A stretch of 64,000 nucleotides of DNA from Halovivax gelatinilyticus. GTDB taxonomy: Archaea; Halobacteriota; Halobacteria; Halobacteriales; Natrialbaceae. The notes under the pieces are model-generated. The model searched no databases and was not told where the DNA came from. It saw only the letters and a list, made by a program, of their open reading frames with translations. The stretch spans positions 1,005,992 through 1,069,991 of the forward strand of contig NZ_CP101322.1 in the NCBI RefSeq assembly GCF_024300625.1, given 5' to 3'. The translations under genes and the position numbers were made by a program. Shown piece by piece: positions 55,460 to 63,584 of this stretch; within the stretch, counting starts at the first letter, position 1; each line of letters starts with the position of its first letter.

Positions 55460-56881
55460 TCAATCCTCTCCCGGCAGTTCGTCGATGCTGCCGCGGTCGG
55501 TCATCATCGTCGTGCCGCGGGTGACCCAGCGACGCCGGTGGAAGATCACGGCGACGAAGCCGGTTCGGAAGGCGAAGTCGGCGACGATGGCGACGTAGGA
55601 GGCGAGGACGCCGTACTCTAACTGGACGCCGAAGACGTAGGTTCCCCCGAGGAGAAAGACGAACGTCCCGATCATCCGGGCGATGAAGGGCGTGATCGTC
55701 TCGCTGCCGCCGCGGAGCGATCCCGCGAAGACGATGTACGCGGCGATGAACACGGCGGAGATGGCGTACGCCCTGGCGAAGTCGACGGCGTACTCGATCG
55801 TCGCTGGGTCCTGGGTGAAGATGCGGACGAACTGCTCGGCGAAGACGAACAACACGGCACAGAGTCCGCCGACGGTGAGGACGCTCAGGCCCACCGTCGC
55901 CCAGCCGTACCGATAGGCCGCCTCGGGGTCTCGCTCACCGAGCGACTGGCCGACGAGCACGTTCGCGGCGACGCTGTATCCGCGACCGAGCGGCGAGGCG
56001 ACCTGCTGGTACATCCGCCGACCGATGTGGTACGCCGCGTTGACTTCCGTCCCGAACGCGAGCAAGATGGCGTTGAACGGAAACTCCGCGATCATCTCGG
56101 AGAGACCCTCGGCGATGCGAGGCCAGCTGATGACGACGAGTTGCTTCGTGATGATGAGCCCGTCCGGCCGGACGTAGGAGATCGGACTGAGCGAACTTCC
56201 GATCACGGCGAGAAACGCGACCGCGCCGATCGTGTCGGCGATCGCCGTCGCGGCCGCGATCCCGACGACGCTGAGTTCCGGAACCGGGCCGACTCCGAAC
56301 GCGAGGACGACCGTCATACCGATGTTGAGCGCGTTGACGACACCGTTTACGACCATCGGCGTCCGGGTATCGCCCGTACCCTGGATCGCTCGCGCGGCGA
56401 TGAAGTTGACGTGGATCGCCGGCGCCGAGAGCATGATGAGAAGCAAGTAGGTGCTCCCGTAGTCGACGACGTCGGCGACGGCGCCTTCCTCGGCGAGCCC
56501 GCCGAGGACCGAGATGGCGTACTCGTTCGCGAGGAGTCCGAAGAGCATGAACGGGACGGCGCCGACGAGCCCGATCAACAGCGCCTGCGAGACCGCCTGA
56601 TCGCGGTTGGCGGTCGAGCCGGCCCCCGTATCCTGCGAAGAGAGCGCGATGGCACCGTCACCGAAGCCGATTCCGAAACGAAGTGGAAAGCGCGCGTAGA
56701 TGTCCGCGAGACCGACGGCGGCAACCGCGGCCGGCGAGAAGAAGCCCGCGACGACGAGGTCGGTCGTCCGCATCATCGTCCGGAGCACCTGCTCGGCCAT
56801 CACCGGCCACGAGAGGTCGAACACCCGCCGCCAGACGCGGACGAGCGGCCTAGCGGTGGACGATCGATCGGGAGGCGACAC
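55460..56881 (-). CDS. MATE-family exporter
   Basis: A 473-residue membrane protein with about 12 spans in two pseudo-repeats (VFDLSWPVMAEQVLRTMMRTTDLVVAGFFSPAAVAAVGLADIYAR; AYHIGRRMYQQVASPLGRGYSVAANVLVGQSLGERDPEAAYRYG). MATE proteins export drugs or metabolites in exchange for sodium or protons. It converges with the Nudix-cupin gene. The substrate is unknown. Confidence 0.92.
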   Translation of the reverse strand: MSPPDRSSTARPLVRVWRRVFDLSWPVMAEQVLRTMMRTTDLVVAGFFSPAAVAAVGLADIYARFPLRFGIGFGDGAIALSSQDTGAGSTANRDQAVSQALLIGLVGAVPFMLFGLLANEYAISVLGGLAEEGAVADVVDYGSTYLLLIMLSAPAIHVNFIAARAIQGTGDTRTPMVVNGVVNALNIGMTVVLAFGVGPVPELSVVGIAAATAIADTIGAVAFLAVIGSSLSPISYVRPDGLIITKQLVVISWPRIAEGLSEMIAEFPFNAILLAFGTEVNAAYHIGRRMYQQVASPLGRGYSVAANVLVGQSLGERDPEAAYRYGWATVGLSVLTVGGLCAVLFVFAEQFVRIFTQDPATIEYAVDFARAYAISAVFIAAYIVFAGSLRGGSETITPFIARMIGTFVFLLGGTYVFGVQLEYGVLASYVAIVADFAFRTGFVAVIFHRRRWVTRGTTMMTDRGSIDELPGED

Positions 56882-56944
56882 GAGCCGACGTACCGGTCGC
56901 CCGAGTAAAACGGTGTACGTTGCGGAAACCGAGGGGTGATACTC

Positions 56945-57172
56945 TCAGTCGTCGGTCCGGTCGTCTTCGCCGTCTCCGCGGCCGAACCGAATCGTAATCC
57001 AGCGAGTGATCTCGATCCGACGGAGGTCGGCGCCGAAGTAGACCAGCATCGCGACGCACGCGCCGAAAAAGACGGCCGTCGGATCGCCGTCCATGTACAC
57101 CACGAGCGAGCCGAAGCTAACGGTGAGGAGGGCGAATCCGAGACCGGCACTCGAGCGATCGTCAGTTGTCAT
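56945..57172 (-). CDS. Small two-span membrane protein
   Basis: A 75-residue protein with two spans (about 10-27, GLGFALLTVSFGSLVVYM, and 33-48, AVFFGACVAMLVYFGAD), then a polar ITRWITIRFGRGDGEDDRTDD tail. It begins 64 bases upstream of the MATE gene in the same direction and may be cotranscribed. Function unknown. The gap 57173-57448 holds no gene I accept. Confidence 0.6.
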   Translation of the reverse strand: MTTDDRSSAGLGFALLTVSFGSLVVYMDGDPTAVFFGACVAMLVYFGADLRRIEITRWITIRFGRGDGEDDRTDD

Positions 57173-57448
57173 GGTGAGATGCGCACTCGATCCGGTGGGT
57201 GACGCTTCGGACTCCGCCGGCGAAACAGGGAGATGGGCGGATCGAGTCGGCGTATAGGCTAGTGATCGCGAAGGTAATCAGTGGAAGAGACCGATTTCCA
57301 AAAGCTACTCGCCGAACTGAAGGCTCGATTACGCCGGTGAAACGAACTGAGTGGTCGATACCGACGTTCCGAAACTATTTCCGTTAAAAATTCGTATCGC
57401 CCCCAATGCGTGGGGAGTCAGAGCCGACGAGAGAGTCGAGTCGTTCAG

Positions 57449-57895
57449 TCAGTGCTTGAGCTTCGCGACGTTCTGGCGGATCGATCCGATAAGACCCTCT
57501 TTCGTCTCCGCATCCAGGGCGCCCTGGAGCGTCGAGTTCTCGGGTTCGTCGCGGACGACGATTTCGAGGTACGGTTCGAGTTGCTCGAACGTATCGGAGA
57601 GGATGACCGAGTGGTTCTCGGTATCGTGGTCGACCACACCGGCGTCGGCGAGTTTGGGGACGTGACACTGAACGGACGAGACGTAGACGCTCTTGTAGTC
57701 GTTCTGGGCCACCTCGTCCGGCGGAACGTTGTGCTCCCAGCCGGCGACGGTCTCAGCCAACCGGGAGAGCTCGACCGGCTCTGTGCGCCCGCGGAGTCCG
57801 TAGAGGAGGTACCGACGCCGGCGGTTGGCGAGTAATTCGAGGATAGTATCCGCCGTGAGGTCCTCGGTATCCTCCTGCGCTGTAAACGACTCCAT
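57449..57895 (-). CDS. Winged-helix regulator, DUF7344-like
   Basis: A 148-residue regulator. LTADTILELLANRRRRYLLYGLRGRTEPVELSRLAETVAGWEHN (about 13-56) is helix-turn-helix type, then SVQCHVPKLADAGVVDHDTENHSVILSDTFEQL (about 78-110) is the wing region. It belongs to the haloarchaeal DUF7344 family like 3446-3808. An ATG at 57895 (MESFTAQEDTEDL) fits the family start. Targets unknown. Confidence 0.78.
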   Translation of the reverse strand: MESFTAQEDTEDLTADTILELLANRRRRYLLYGLRGRTEPVELSRLAETVAGWEHNVPPDEVAQNDYKSVYVSSVQCHVPKLADAGVVDHDTENHSVILSDTFEQLEPYLEIVVRDEPENSTLQGALDAETKEGLIGSIRQNVAKLKH

Positions 57896-58087
57896 AACAA
57901 CTCCTTACCCGCCCGTGGGCAAAAACGTGTCTTGAATATCTGTCTCGTCGATAACGACGGGACAGACACTCCGTTCAGGGAAACACTATCGGGGCCGGAG
58001 CAGAGGTACCGGCCCCCTACCGACCCGATCCCGTCGCGTGACGCCATTCGAAATCCTTTTTTGTCCCTTCGACCGAGAACTGGGTAG

Positions 58088-58161
58088 GCCGCCTTAGCTC
58101 AGACTGGGAGAGCACTCGACTGAAGATCGAGCTGTCCCCGGTTCAAATCCGGGAGGCGGCA
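58088..58161 (+). tRNA. tRNA-Phe (GAA anticodon)
   Basis: The 74-base cloverleaf has acceptor stem GCCGCCT/AGGCGGC, D-arm TTAGCTCAGACTGGGAGAGC, anticodon loop CTGAAGA with anticodon GAA, and T-arm GGTTCAAATCC. The discriminator is A and CCA is not encoded. No intron. Confidence 0.95.
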
Positions 58162-58163
58162 TT

Positions 58164-58290
58164 TGCTGCTGCGAGCAAACCGCGAGCAGCAGGAATCCAT
58201 CCGACTGGATTTGAACCCTGGAAGTCACAGCCGCGCAGTGAGGAACGAACGAGCAGGACCGTCTTGCTTCGTTCAAATCCAAACGCCACG
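58164..58290 (+). repeat. tRNA-Phe downstream element, related to that after tRNA-Val
   Basis: A hairpin with arms CTGCTGC and GCAGCAG follows the tRNA (about 58166-58192). The next element runs GGATTTGAACCCTGGAAGTC to GAGCAGGACCGTCTTG, bounded by a perfect inverted repeat GGATTTGAAC (58207-58216)/GTTCAAATCC (58271-58280), whose second arm repeats this tRNA's T-arm. The core is shared with 43321-43380. No gene is seen in the remaining gap up to 58489 apart from a palindrome at 58475-58486. Confidence 0.62.
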
Positions 58291-58474
58291 ATTTTGCGTT
58301 TCACGAATTGCCCGCTCCAACGACGCGATCCGGAGAGAGCTGTTCGGTTCAATCCCCTGCCGAAGTACCTGACCGTCGTCAGCTCCACGACCACTTCTGC
58401 GAGCGTGTCGCGTCGGCGTCTGCGCGCTTCGCTCGATCCGTGGCAGGAGCAAGGCGCGGGGATATTCCCGTAGC

Positions 58475-58486
58475 CAACCTAGGTTG
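58475..58486. promoter_or_regulatory. 12-base palindrome before the membrane protein gene
   Basis: CAACCTAGGTTG is a perfect palindrome ending three bases before the ATG at 58490. It could be an operator for an autoregulator. Confidence 0.35.
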
Positions 58487-58489
58487 TGC

Positions 58490-59020
58490 ATGAGAGTAGC
58501 ACACATTTCTCAGCTCGAAGCGTTCGGGACGCGTTCGCTTGCAATTCACGGCGTCATGGTGCTCGCGTTCGTCAATGCGGTACTCGCGGGACTGTTGATC
58601 GGGGGCGAGCTGGGCGTGGTTTCGTTCGTCGCGCTGCTCAGTTTCACGGCCGGATTGTGGGTCTCCCACTCGATTCACTCGCTCGGGAACGCACTCGGTG
58701 AAGACGAGTACGCCGGCGTTCTGAACGAACTCGTGCGGACGGCGGACGATACGGACCGCGGTCTGACCGTCGGTCGCTTTGGCCGACTGCTCTCGCTCAT
58801 CGCCCTGGTAACGGCGATCACGCTTCTCACCGCCGGCCAGGTGTTGGCCGGGCCGATCCTCTCCGTCGTGATCGTGGCCGCCGGTGCGATCGCGCTGGTG
58901 ACCGCAATCGTCGGCTACTTCATCGCAATCGGAGACTCCTACGATCGGTCCCAGGAGCGAACGATCGCCGAGATCGAACGTCGTCACAGCGCGGGCGACG
59001 ACCGTGCGAGCGACCGATAG
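58490..59020 (+). CDS. Four-span membrane protein, unknown
   Basis: A 176-residue protein with four hydrophobic spans (about 21-37, 43-60, 97-115 and 121-142; for example GVMVLAFVNAVLAGLLIGG and GPILSVVIVAAGAIALVTAIVGYF), with a polar loop NALGEDEYAGVLNELVRTADDTDRGL between spans two and three. No family is recognised. I start at the ATG 58490 rather than the TTG at 58484. Confidence 0.68.
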   Translation: MRVAHISQLEAFGTRSLAIHGVMVLAFVNAVLAGLLIGGELGVVSFVALLSFTAGLWVSHSIHSLGNALGEDEYAGVLNELVRTADDTDRGLTVGRFGRLLSLIALVTAITLLTAGQVLAGPILSVVIVAAGAIALVTAIVGYFIAIGDSYDRSQERTIAEIERRHSAGDDRASDR

Positions 59021-59055
59021 TCCGACGGGGTCGAAACGTCGGCCTGCGGCGAGAC

Positions 59056-59659
59056 TCAGCCGTTCGACCCCAGGGTCGGGATATCGAAGTCGAAATCGAA
59101 CGTGCGCGCTTCGTCCAGTAACTCGGAGATGATCGCGGACTTCGCCTCGCTGTAGGTTTCGAGGTCGTCAGTTTCGGCCGCCTTCTGTCGCTTCAGTCGT
59201 TCGTTTCGCTCACGGAGTGCGGGACGCTCACGGAGCACCCTCGTCGTCGCGACGCTCACGCGCCAGCCAGGACCGGAACGGCCGAAGACGTGATCATTGA
59301 ACCGTTGACCGCCCGAGAAACGGAAGACGGGGTGCCACCTCCGAATTTTCGTGTCGAGTGCCACCGAGCGTCGATTCGATCGCCGAAGAAACCGTCCCTA
59401 CCGCACGGTCGGCGACGACGATGTCCAGGTCGACGACGTCCTTGGCGGCCAGGTCCGGAACGGCGGTCGAGCCGACGTGTTCGATCCGGTAAACGGTGTC
59501 TCGGAGGTCGCGTCGGTCGAAGAGACGCTCGAGTCGGTCACGATCGTATCGTGCTCGCCACGCCGCATACTGAGAATCGACGAGTTCGATCGGGTCCTCG
59601 TGTGGACTGACCGTTATTTCGCGGATTCTCGCGACTCTTATTTGCCTTACGGTCCGCAC
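59056..59659 (-). pseudogene. GrpB (UPF0157)-like protein, apparent frameshift
   Basis: Two minus-strand frames together form one GrpB-family protein (COG2320). The first half gives ELVDSQYAAW ... YRIEHVGSTAVPDLAAKDVVDLDIVVAD ... GGTRHENSEV and the second HPVFRFSGGQRFNDHVFGRSGPGWRVSV ... LRERPALRERNERLKRQKAAETDDLETYSEAKSAIISELLDEAR. Adding one base between 59334 and 59342 (GAGGTGGCACC) joins them. GrpB proteins resemble nucleotidyltransferases. It may be a decayed gene or an assembly error. Confidence 0.65.
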
Positions 59660-60016
59660 CCGCGACGACAGTCGTCGACCACAGCGTTGGCCTCGATTCG
59701 CTACTCGCCGGCCGGCATCGAGACGGGCGTCTGTCGACCAGGCTCAAGTTGGTGACCAGCAACGCACCCAATATTGTTTATTACTCACAATACAAATTCC
59801 GACTCACGGACCAATACTCGCCAACCAACCGATCGGTTCCACCGGAGTTGTGTCCATGGAGATCGGCAAAATCGCGACAGCGGGTATCTCCTACTTCCTC
59901 CCACTCGACGGGACGAGTGACTCGATCACGAAACCGGGTTCGACTCACCACCTTATTTTGTAGAATTGGGAAATATACGCAATACTTTTACCCCCGCACT
60001 CGCAACCCAGTATTGC
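59660..60016. promoter_or_regulatory. Upstream region of the VKOR gene with repeated CAATAC motifs
   Basis: CAATAC occurs at 59788-59793, 59812-59817 and 59980-59985, with its complement GTATTG at 60010-60015 and the palindrome CAATATTG at 59769-59776. GCAATACT (59979-59986) and AGTATTGC (60009-60016) form a perfect inverted repeat around the predicted transcription start and directly before the VKOR ATG. AAATATAC at 59971-59978 is the TATA candidate. No gene is seen here. Confidence 0.5.
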
Positions 60017-60652
60017 ATGTCCACCAACACACAGCACACGGCAGTCTTCGAGTCTGACTGGGAGTATTCACCCCGCGTCGCGTCGCTGTTCGGCGCGTTC
60101 GCGATCGTCGCGACGATCGGGTGGCTCGTGACGGTCGTACTGACCGCGATTCACCTCTTTGCGCTCCCGGCGATTCCGGCTGACGCGCCCGTACAGGGAA
60201 GTATCGAGGTGATCACGAGCCAGTGGGCGTACGTGCTCGGCGTGCCGCTCGCGACCCTCGGCGGCTTCTATTACCTCACGACCATCGGGCTCTCACTCTG
60301 GTGGTTCGATACCCGTCACCCGATCCTCATCAAAGTCCTTACGCCGATCACGGCGACCGGCGTCCTCTTCTCGGCGTACTTCGTCTACCTGCAACTGGGC
60401 GTCATCGGCGAAATCTGCCCGTTCTGTATGGTCTCGGCTGCGGCGACGGTCGCGCTGTTCGGCCTCGAACTCGCCATCTTGAAACAGAGCGAGACGCCGT
60501 CGCTATCCCAGATGAGTCGCGACGGACGCTCACTGCTCGCGGAAACGAACGTCGCAGTGGTCGTCCTGCCGGTTGCCATGGGTCTGGTGACGATCCTGGG
60601 ACTGTTCGTCGTCCCCGTCCTTCCACTCCCGGAGGCCGTCCCGTTCGCGTAA
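60017..60652 (+). CDS. VKOR-family membrane protein
   Basis: A 211-residue protein with five or so membrane spans (about 28-50, 75-95, 105-127, 139-155, 178-200). VPLATLGGFYYLTTIGLSLWWFD and GVIGEICPFCMVSAAATVALFG match vitamin K epoxide reductase-family proteins, which oxidise quinols and re-form disulfides in secreted proteins. The CPFC active-site pair is present near residue 135. The pair of loop cysteines usual before the first core helix is missing (GSIEVITSQWAYVLGVP), and there is no fused thioredoxin. It may lack the relay step or use a partner. Start at 60017 rather than 59966. Confidence 0.8.
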   Translation: MSTNTQHTAVFESDWEYSPRVASLFGAFAIVATIGWLVTVVLTAIHLFALPAIPADAPVQGSIEVITSQWAYVLGVPLATLGGFYYLTTIGLSLWWFDTRHPILIKVLTPITATGVLFSAYFVYLQLGVIGEICPFCMVSAAATVALFGLELAILKQSETPSLSQMSRDGRSLLAETNVAVVVLPVAMGLVTILGLFVVPVLPLPEAVPFA

Positions 60653-60681
60653 TCACGACTCGGACTCCCTGCCCGACCGAC

Positions 60682-61020
60682 TCAAAGCGGCGCGCCGATG
60701 AGAACGAACGTCGCGCGGTCGTCACCCGCATTTTCGATCTGGCGGCGCTCGTCCGGATCGAGCCGAATCGCCTCCTCTCGGTGGAGTCTCACCGTCTCGT
60801 CGGCCAGTTCGACGTCGACCGTCCCCTCGACGACGTAGTAGATCTCCTCCTGTCCGGAGTCCGTCTCGTCGTGGGGTTTTCCCGCTTGCCCCGGCTCGAG
60901 TTCGAAAATCGTGAGCCCGAGGTGAGCGGCGTCCAGCGTATCCTTCAGAAACCACATGCCGCCTACTTCGTCCGGGACGACCGATTCGACGTCCGATTTC
61001 GAAGCCGTATCGTAGCCCAT
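60682..61020 (-). CDS. Single-domain cupin protein
   Basis: A 112-residue protein with the cupin fold pattern: LTIFELEPGQAGKPHDETDSGQEEIYYVVEGTVDVELADETVRLHREEAIRLDPDERRQIENAGDDRATFVLIGAPL. The metal-site residues are shifted (PHDETDSGQEE). These proteins bind small ligands or metals or act as isomerases or oxygenases. Substrate unknown. It converges with VKOR. Confidence 0.75.
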   Translation of the reverse strand: MGYDTASKSDVESVVPDEVGGMWFLKDTLDAAHLGLTIFELEPGQAGKPHDETDSGQEEIYYVVEGTVDVELADETVRLHREEAIRLDPDERRQIENAGDDRATFVLIGAPL

Positions 61021-61090
61021 ACGCTCACTTTTCGCCCGACCGAGAAAAAGACGGTGGCGGTCGACAGAACCGACCTCGTGGGGTATCCGA

Positions 61091-62149
61091 TCAGTTATCG
61101 AACGTCGCGGGCGTCGTTCGATCGGACGCCTCGATGCGCTCTCTGGCGTACTCGTCGGCGGCGGCGAGAACCGTCGAATCGGTCTCTTCGGCCCGTTCCA
61201 TCATCCGCGTGAGTCGGTCGCCGATGGCCGTCGCCTTCTCGAAGGCGCTCTCGCGGTCGCCGCCCACGTACTCCTCGGCGACGGTGATGAGACCGCCGGC
61301 GTTGATGACGTAGTCGGGGGCGTAGAGGATGTCGCGGTCGGCGAGCGCCTCGGCGTGTCGTCGCTCGGCGAGGATGTTGTTCGCCGCGCCGGCGACGATG
61401 TCACACTCGAGTCGCGGGATCGTCTCGTCGTTGATCACCCCGCCGATCGCACACGGGGCGAAGACGTCGCACGGTTCGTCGTACACCGCTTCCGGTTCGA
61501 CGACGGCGGCGTCGTGATCGGCGAGAAATCGATCGATATTCTCCTGATTGACGTCGGAGACGGTCACCGACGCACCGCGGTCGATGAGGTCGCTCGCCAG
61601 CGCCGAACCCACCTTTCCGAGGCCCTGAACCACGACGCGGACGTCGCCTACGTCGTCGGTCCCGTACTGGAACTCGACGGCGGCGAGCAGGCCGTAGAGC
61701 ACCCCGGTCGCCGTGATCGGAGACGGATCGCCGAGGCCGTCCTCGCGACCGACGACGTACTCGGTCTCCTCGGCGATGATCTCCATGTCCGGGACGCCCG
61801 TGTTCACGTCGACCGACGTGATGTAGCGCCCGCCGAGACAGTCGACGGCTCGCCCGTACGCCCGGAGCAGTTCGTCCGTCTTGATCTCCGCGTGGTCGCC
61901 GAGAATGACGGCCTTCGCGCCGCCGAGATCGAGATCGGCCGCAGCGGCTTTCATCGTCATCGCGCCGGACAAACGGAGCGCGTCTTCGAGCGCGTCGGCG
62001 TCGGTGTCGTAATCGAGGATTCGCGTCCCGCCGAGACCCGGCCCGAGAGACGTGTCGTGAATCGCAATTATTGCCTGAAGCCCCGTTTCGGGGTCCGAAA
62101 AGTGTGATACTTGCTCGTGACCGCCGTCCGAGAGCGCGTCGAATACCAT
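61091..62149 (-). CDS. Glu/Leu/Phe/Val dehydrogenase
   Basis: A 352-residue amino-acid dehydrogenase. GPGLGGTRILDYDT near residue 36, the catalytic Lys in MTMKAAAADLDLGGAKAVI near 66-84, TSVDVNTGVPDMEII, and the NAD Rossmann segment VVVQGLGKVGSALASDLIDRG near 180. The length and LGGAKAVILGD pattern resemble Leu/Phe/Val dehydrogenases. It would interconvert branched-chain amino acids and 2-keto acids, possibly catabolically. It sits 7 kb from the ilv operon and is not obviously linked. Confidence 0.9.
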   Translation of the reverse strand: MVFDALSDGGHEQVSHFSDPETGLQAIIAIHDTSLGPGLGGTRILDYDTDADALEDALRLSGAMTMKAAAADLDLGGAKAVILGDHAEIKTDELLRAYGRAVDCLGGRYITSVDVNTGVPDMEIIAEETEYVVGREDGLGDPSPITATGVLYGLLAAVEFQYGTDDVGDVRVVVQGLGKVGSALASDLIDRGASVTVSDVNQENIDRFLADHDAAVVEPEAVYDEPCDVFAPCAIGGVINDETIPRLECDIVAGAANNILAERRHAEALADRDILYAPDYVINAGGLITVAEEYVGGDRESAFEKATAIGDRLTRMMERAEETDSTVLAAADEYARERIEASDRTTPATFDN

Positions 62150-62293
62150 ATCATCCCGTACGGTCTCTAGGTGAAAATTCTACCTTTCTGCGCGAGCGAC
62201 GGTCGGCGGGGCGGAACGTTTTCCGTTCGGCGGTCTTGCCACCCGTTCAAGAGAGTGACCTCTATCGGCCCAGTCGAAGATCGGAGAACGACG

Positions 62294-62977
62294 CTACCTA
62301 ATGTCCCGACGAACGTTCTCTAGATAGTCGTCCATGGACAGCTCGCCGGCCCGGTGGTCGAGCGCCCACTCGGGATTGACGGTGGCCCCTCGTCTGACGT
62401 CCCGACCGTCCGCCTCGAACTCGATGACGATTCGCTCGACGTAGGTGGCGAATCGATCGGCGTCAGTGATCGAGTCGCTCGTCGTCTCGAGGACCGTCTC
62501 GAGTTCGTCCATTGCCCCCTCGGTGTCGTCGGCCGTCGAGACGAACGTGATCCGGCAGGCCGGTGCCTCGTATCCGAGCGTCGGCTGTTCGATCCCTCGC
62601 GACCCCGCGGCTCGCTCGAAGTCACCGTCGTCGAACCCGGGAACGCCGTCGTCCGGATCGGGCTCGTCGGGATCATCGTCACGCCCATCCGAGTCGTCGT
62701 CACCGCCCGAGTCATCACCGTCTTCCATCCCATCGTCGTCGGAGTCGCCTCGCTCATCCGAGTCGTCACTGTCGGAGCCGTCGTCGGACCCGACACCGTC
62801 GTCATCGGAGGAATCGTCGGTCGAATCGCTCGATGGAGAATCGGTCGAGAATCCGCCCGCAAGCGACGTGAGCGAGCGGTACGAGCCGGTCGCGCCTGGC
62901 CGGTCAAGACAGCTCGCCAACAGGGCGAGCGCTCCCGTACTGGCGAGTTGAAGGATCGACCGCCTGTTCATAGACAA
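62294..62977 (-). CDS. Secreted lipoprotein with Asp/Ser-rich linker
   Basis: A 227-residue protein with MNRRSILQLASTGALALLASC: Tat-like Arg-Arg, hydrophobic stretch, lipobox LASC at about residue 23. A 75-residue linker made mostly of Asp, Ser and Gly follows (DSTDDSSDDDGVGSDDGSDSD), typical of haloarchaeal surface proteins, then a C-terminal globular domain of about 110 residues with CRITFVSTADDTEGAMDELETVLETTSD. The domain is not recognised. The start could be the ATG at 62971. Confidence 0.72.
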   Translation of the reverse strand: MSMNRRSILQLASTGALALLASCLDRPGATGSYRSLTSLAGGFSTDSPSSDSTDDSSDDDGVGSDDGSDSDDSDERGDSDDDGMEDGDDSGGDDDSDGRDDDPDEPDPDDGVPGFDDGDFERAAGSRGIEQPTLGYEAPACRITFVSTADDTEGAMDELETVLETTSDSITDADRFATYVERIVIEFEADGRDVRRGATVNPEWALDHRAGELSMDDYLENVRRDIR

Positions 62978-63305
62978 ATATTTATTTATGTTACTACAAT
63001 AATCTATTGATTTCCAGTAGAAATACCAGGTTCTGTTTTCGGTGTCGAACGTTCGTGACGTCCAGTTACATCGGCGAAAACTCGCTTGCCCGATTACACG
63101 GAAGGGGCCAGGTGAAATCGGCGATACGCCGTTGACACCGATCGTATTGACAGTACGTCAGTTAATCGGCTAACGGGGTTCGTCCGCGGGCAGCGTCGCC
63201 CCATTTCGGTGCGGGTGCGAGCTGACGAAGCCCAATTCCAATCGTAGTATCTGGCCGGTTCGGGAGGGAGAAACGTTTTCCCAGTAGAAGACGCTACTAG
63301 CTCCT
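62978..63305. promoter_or_regulatory. Divergent regulatory region between the lipoprotein and vapBC
   Basis: AAATATTTATTTAT near 62981-62994 is a TATA candidate for the lipoprotein. The other side has GAAACGTTTTC (63269-63281) and AGTAG-AAGACG-CTACT (63283-63298), two inverted repeats just before the vapB-like ATG at 63306, likely binding sites of the antitoxin's own RHH domain. No gene is seen. Confidence 0.4.
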
Positions 63306-63584
63306 ATGACCACATCAGTCAAAGTTACGGACACCACGAAATCCCGATTGGAAGAGTTACAGGCCGAGATCCGGCTCGAGACCGGTCGAAACGTCACACA
63401 ACAGGAGTTACTCGAACGAATCGTAACCGGGACGCACGCATCGACGGAGACGGTGATCGATTCGTTTCGAGACGAGTTCGAGGGCCTCCCAGAGAAGGAA
63501 ATCGACCGCTGGCTCTCCGATACGATCGATTCAGGGATCGAAACGAACGAGGACGACATCGACGACGTTCTCTACGGGCGATGA
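63306..63584 (+). CDS. vapB: VapB-type antitoxin
   Basis: A 92-residue protein with a ribbon-helix-helix N-terminus (VKVTDTTKSRLEELQAEIRLETGRNVTQQELLERIV) that would bind operator DNA, and an acidic C-terminal part (DTIDSGIETNEDDIDDVLYGR) for wrapping a toxin. It overlaps the following PIN-domain gene by ATGA, as VapBC pairs do. The opening MTTSVKVTDTTKSRLEEL is typical of haloarchaeal antitoxins. Confidence 0.85.
   Translation: MTTSVKVTDTTKSRLEELQAEIRLETGRNVTQQELLERIVTGTHASTETVIDSFRDEFEGLPEKEIDRWLSDTIDSGIETNEDDIDDVLYGR

Noticed and set aside
58094-58282. Minus-strand ORF overlapping tRNA-Phe
   Set aside because: Antisense reading of a tRNA and its flank; no protein features.
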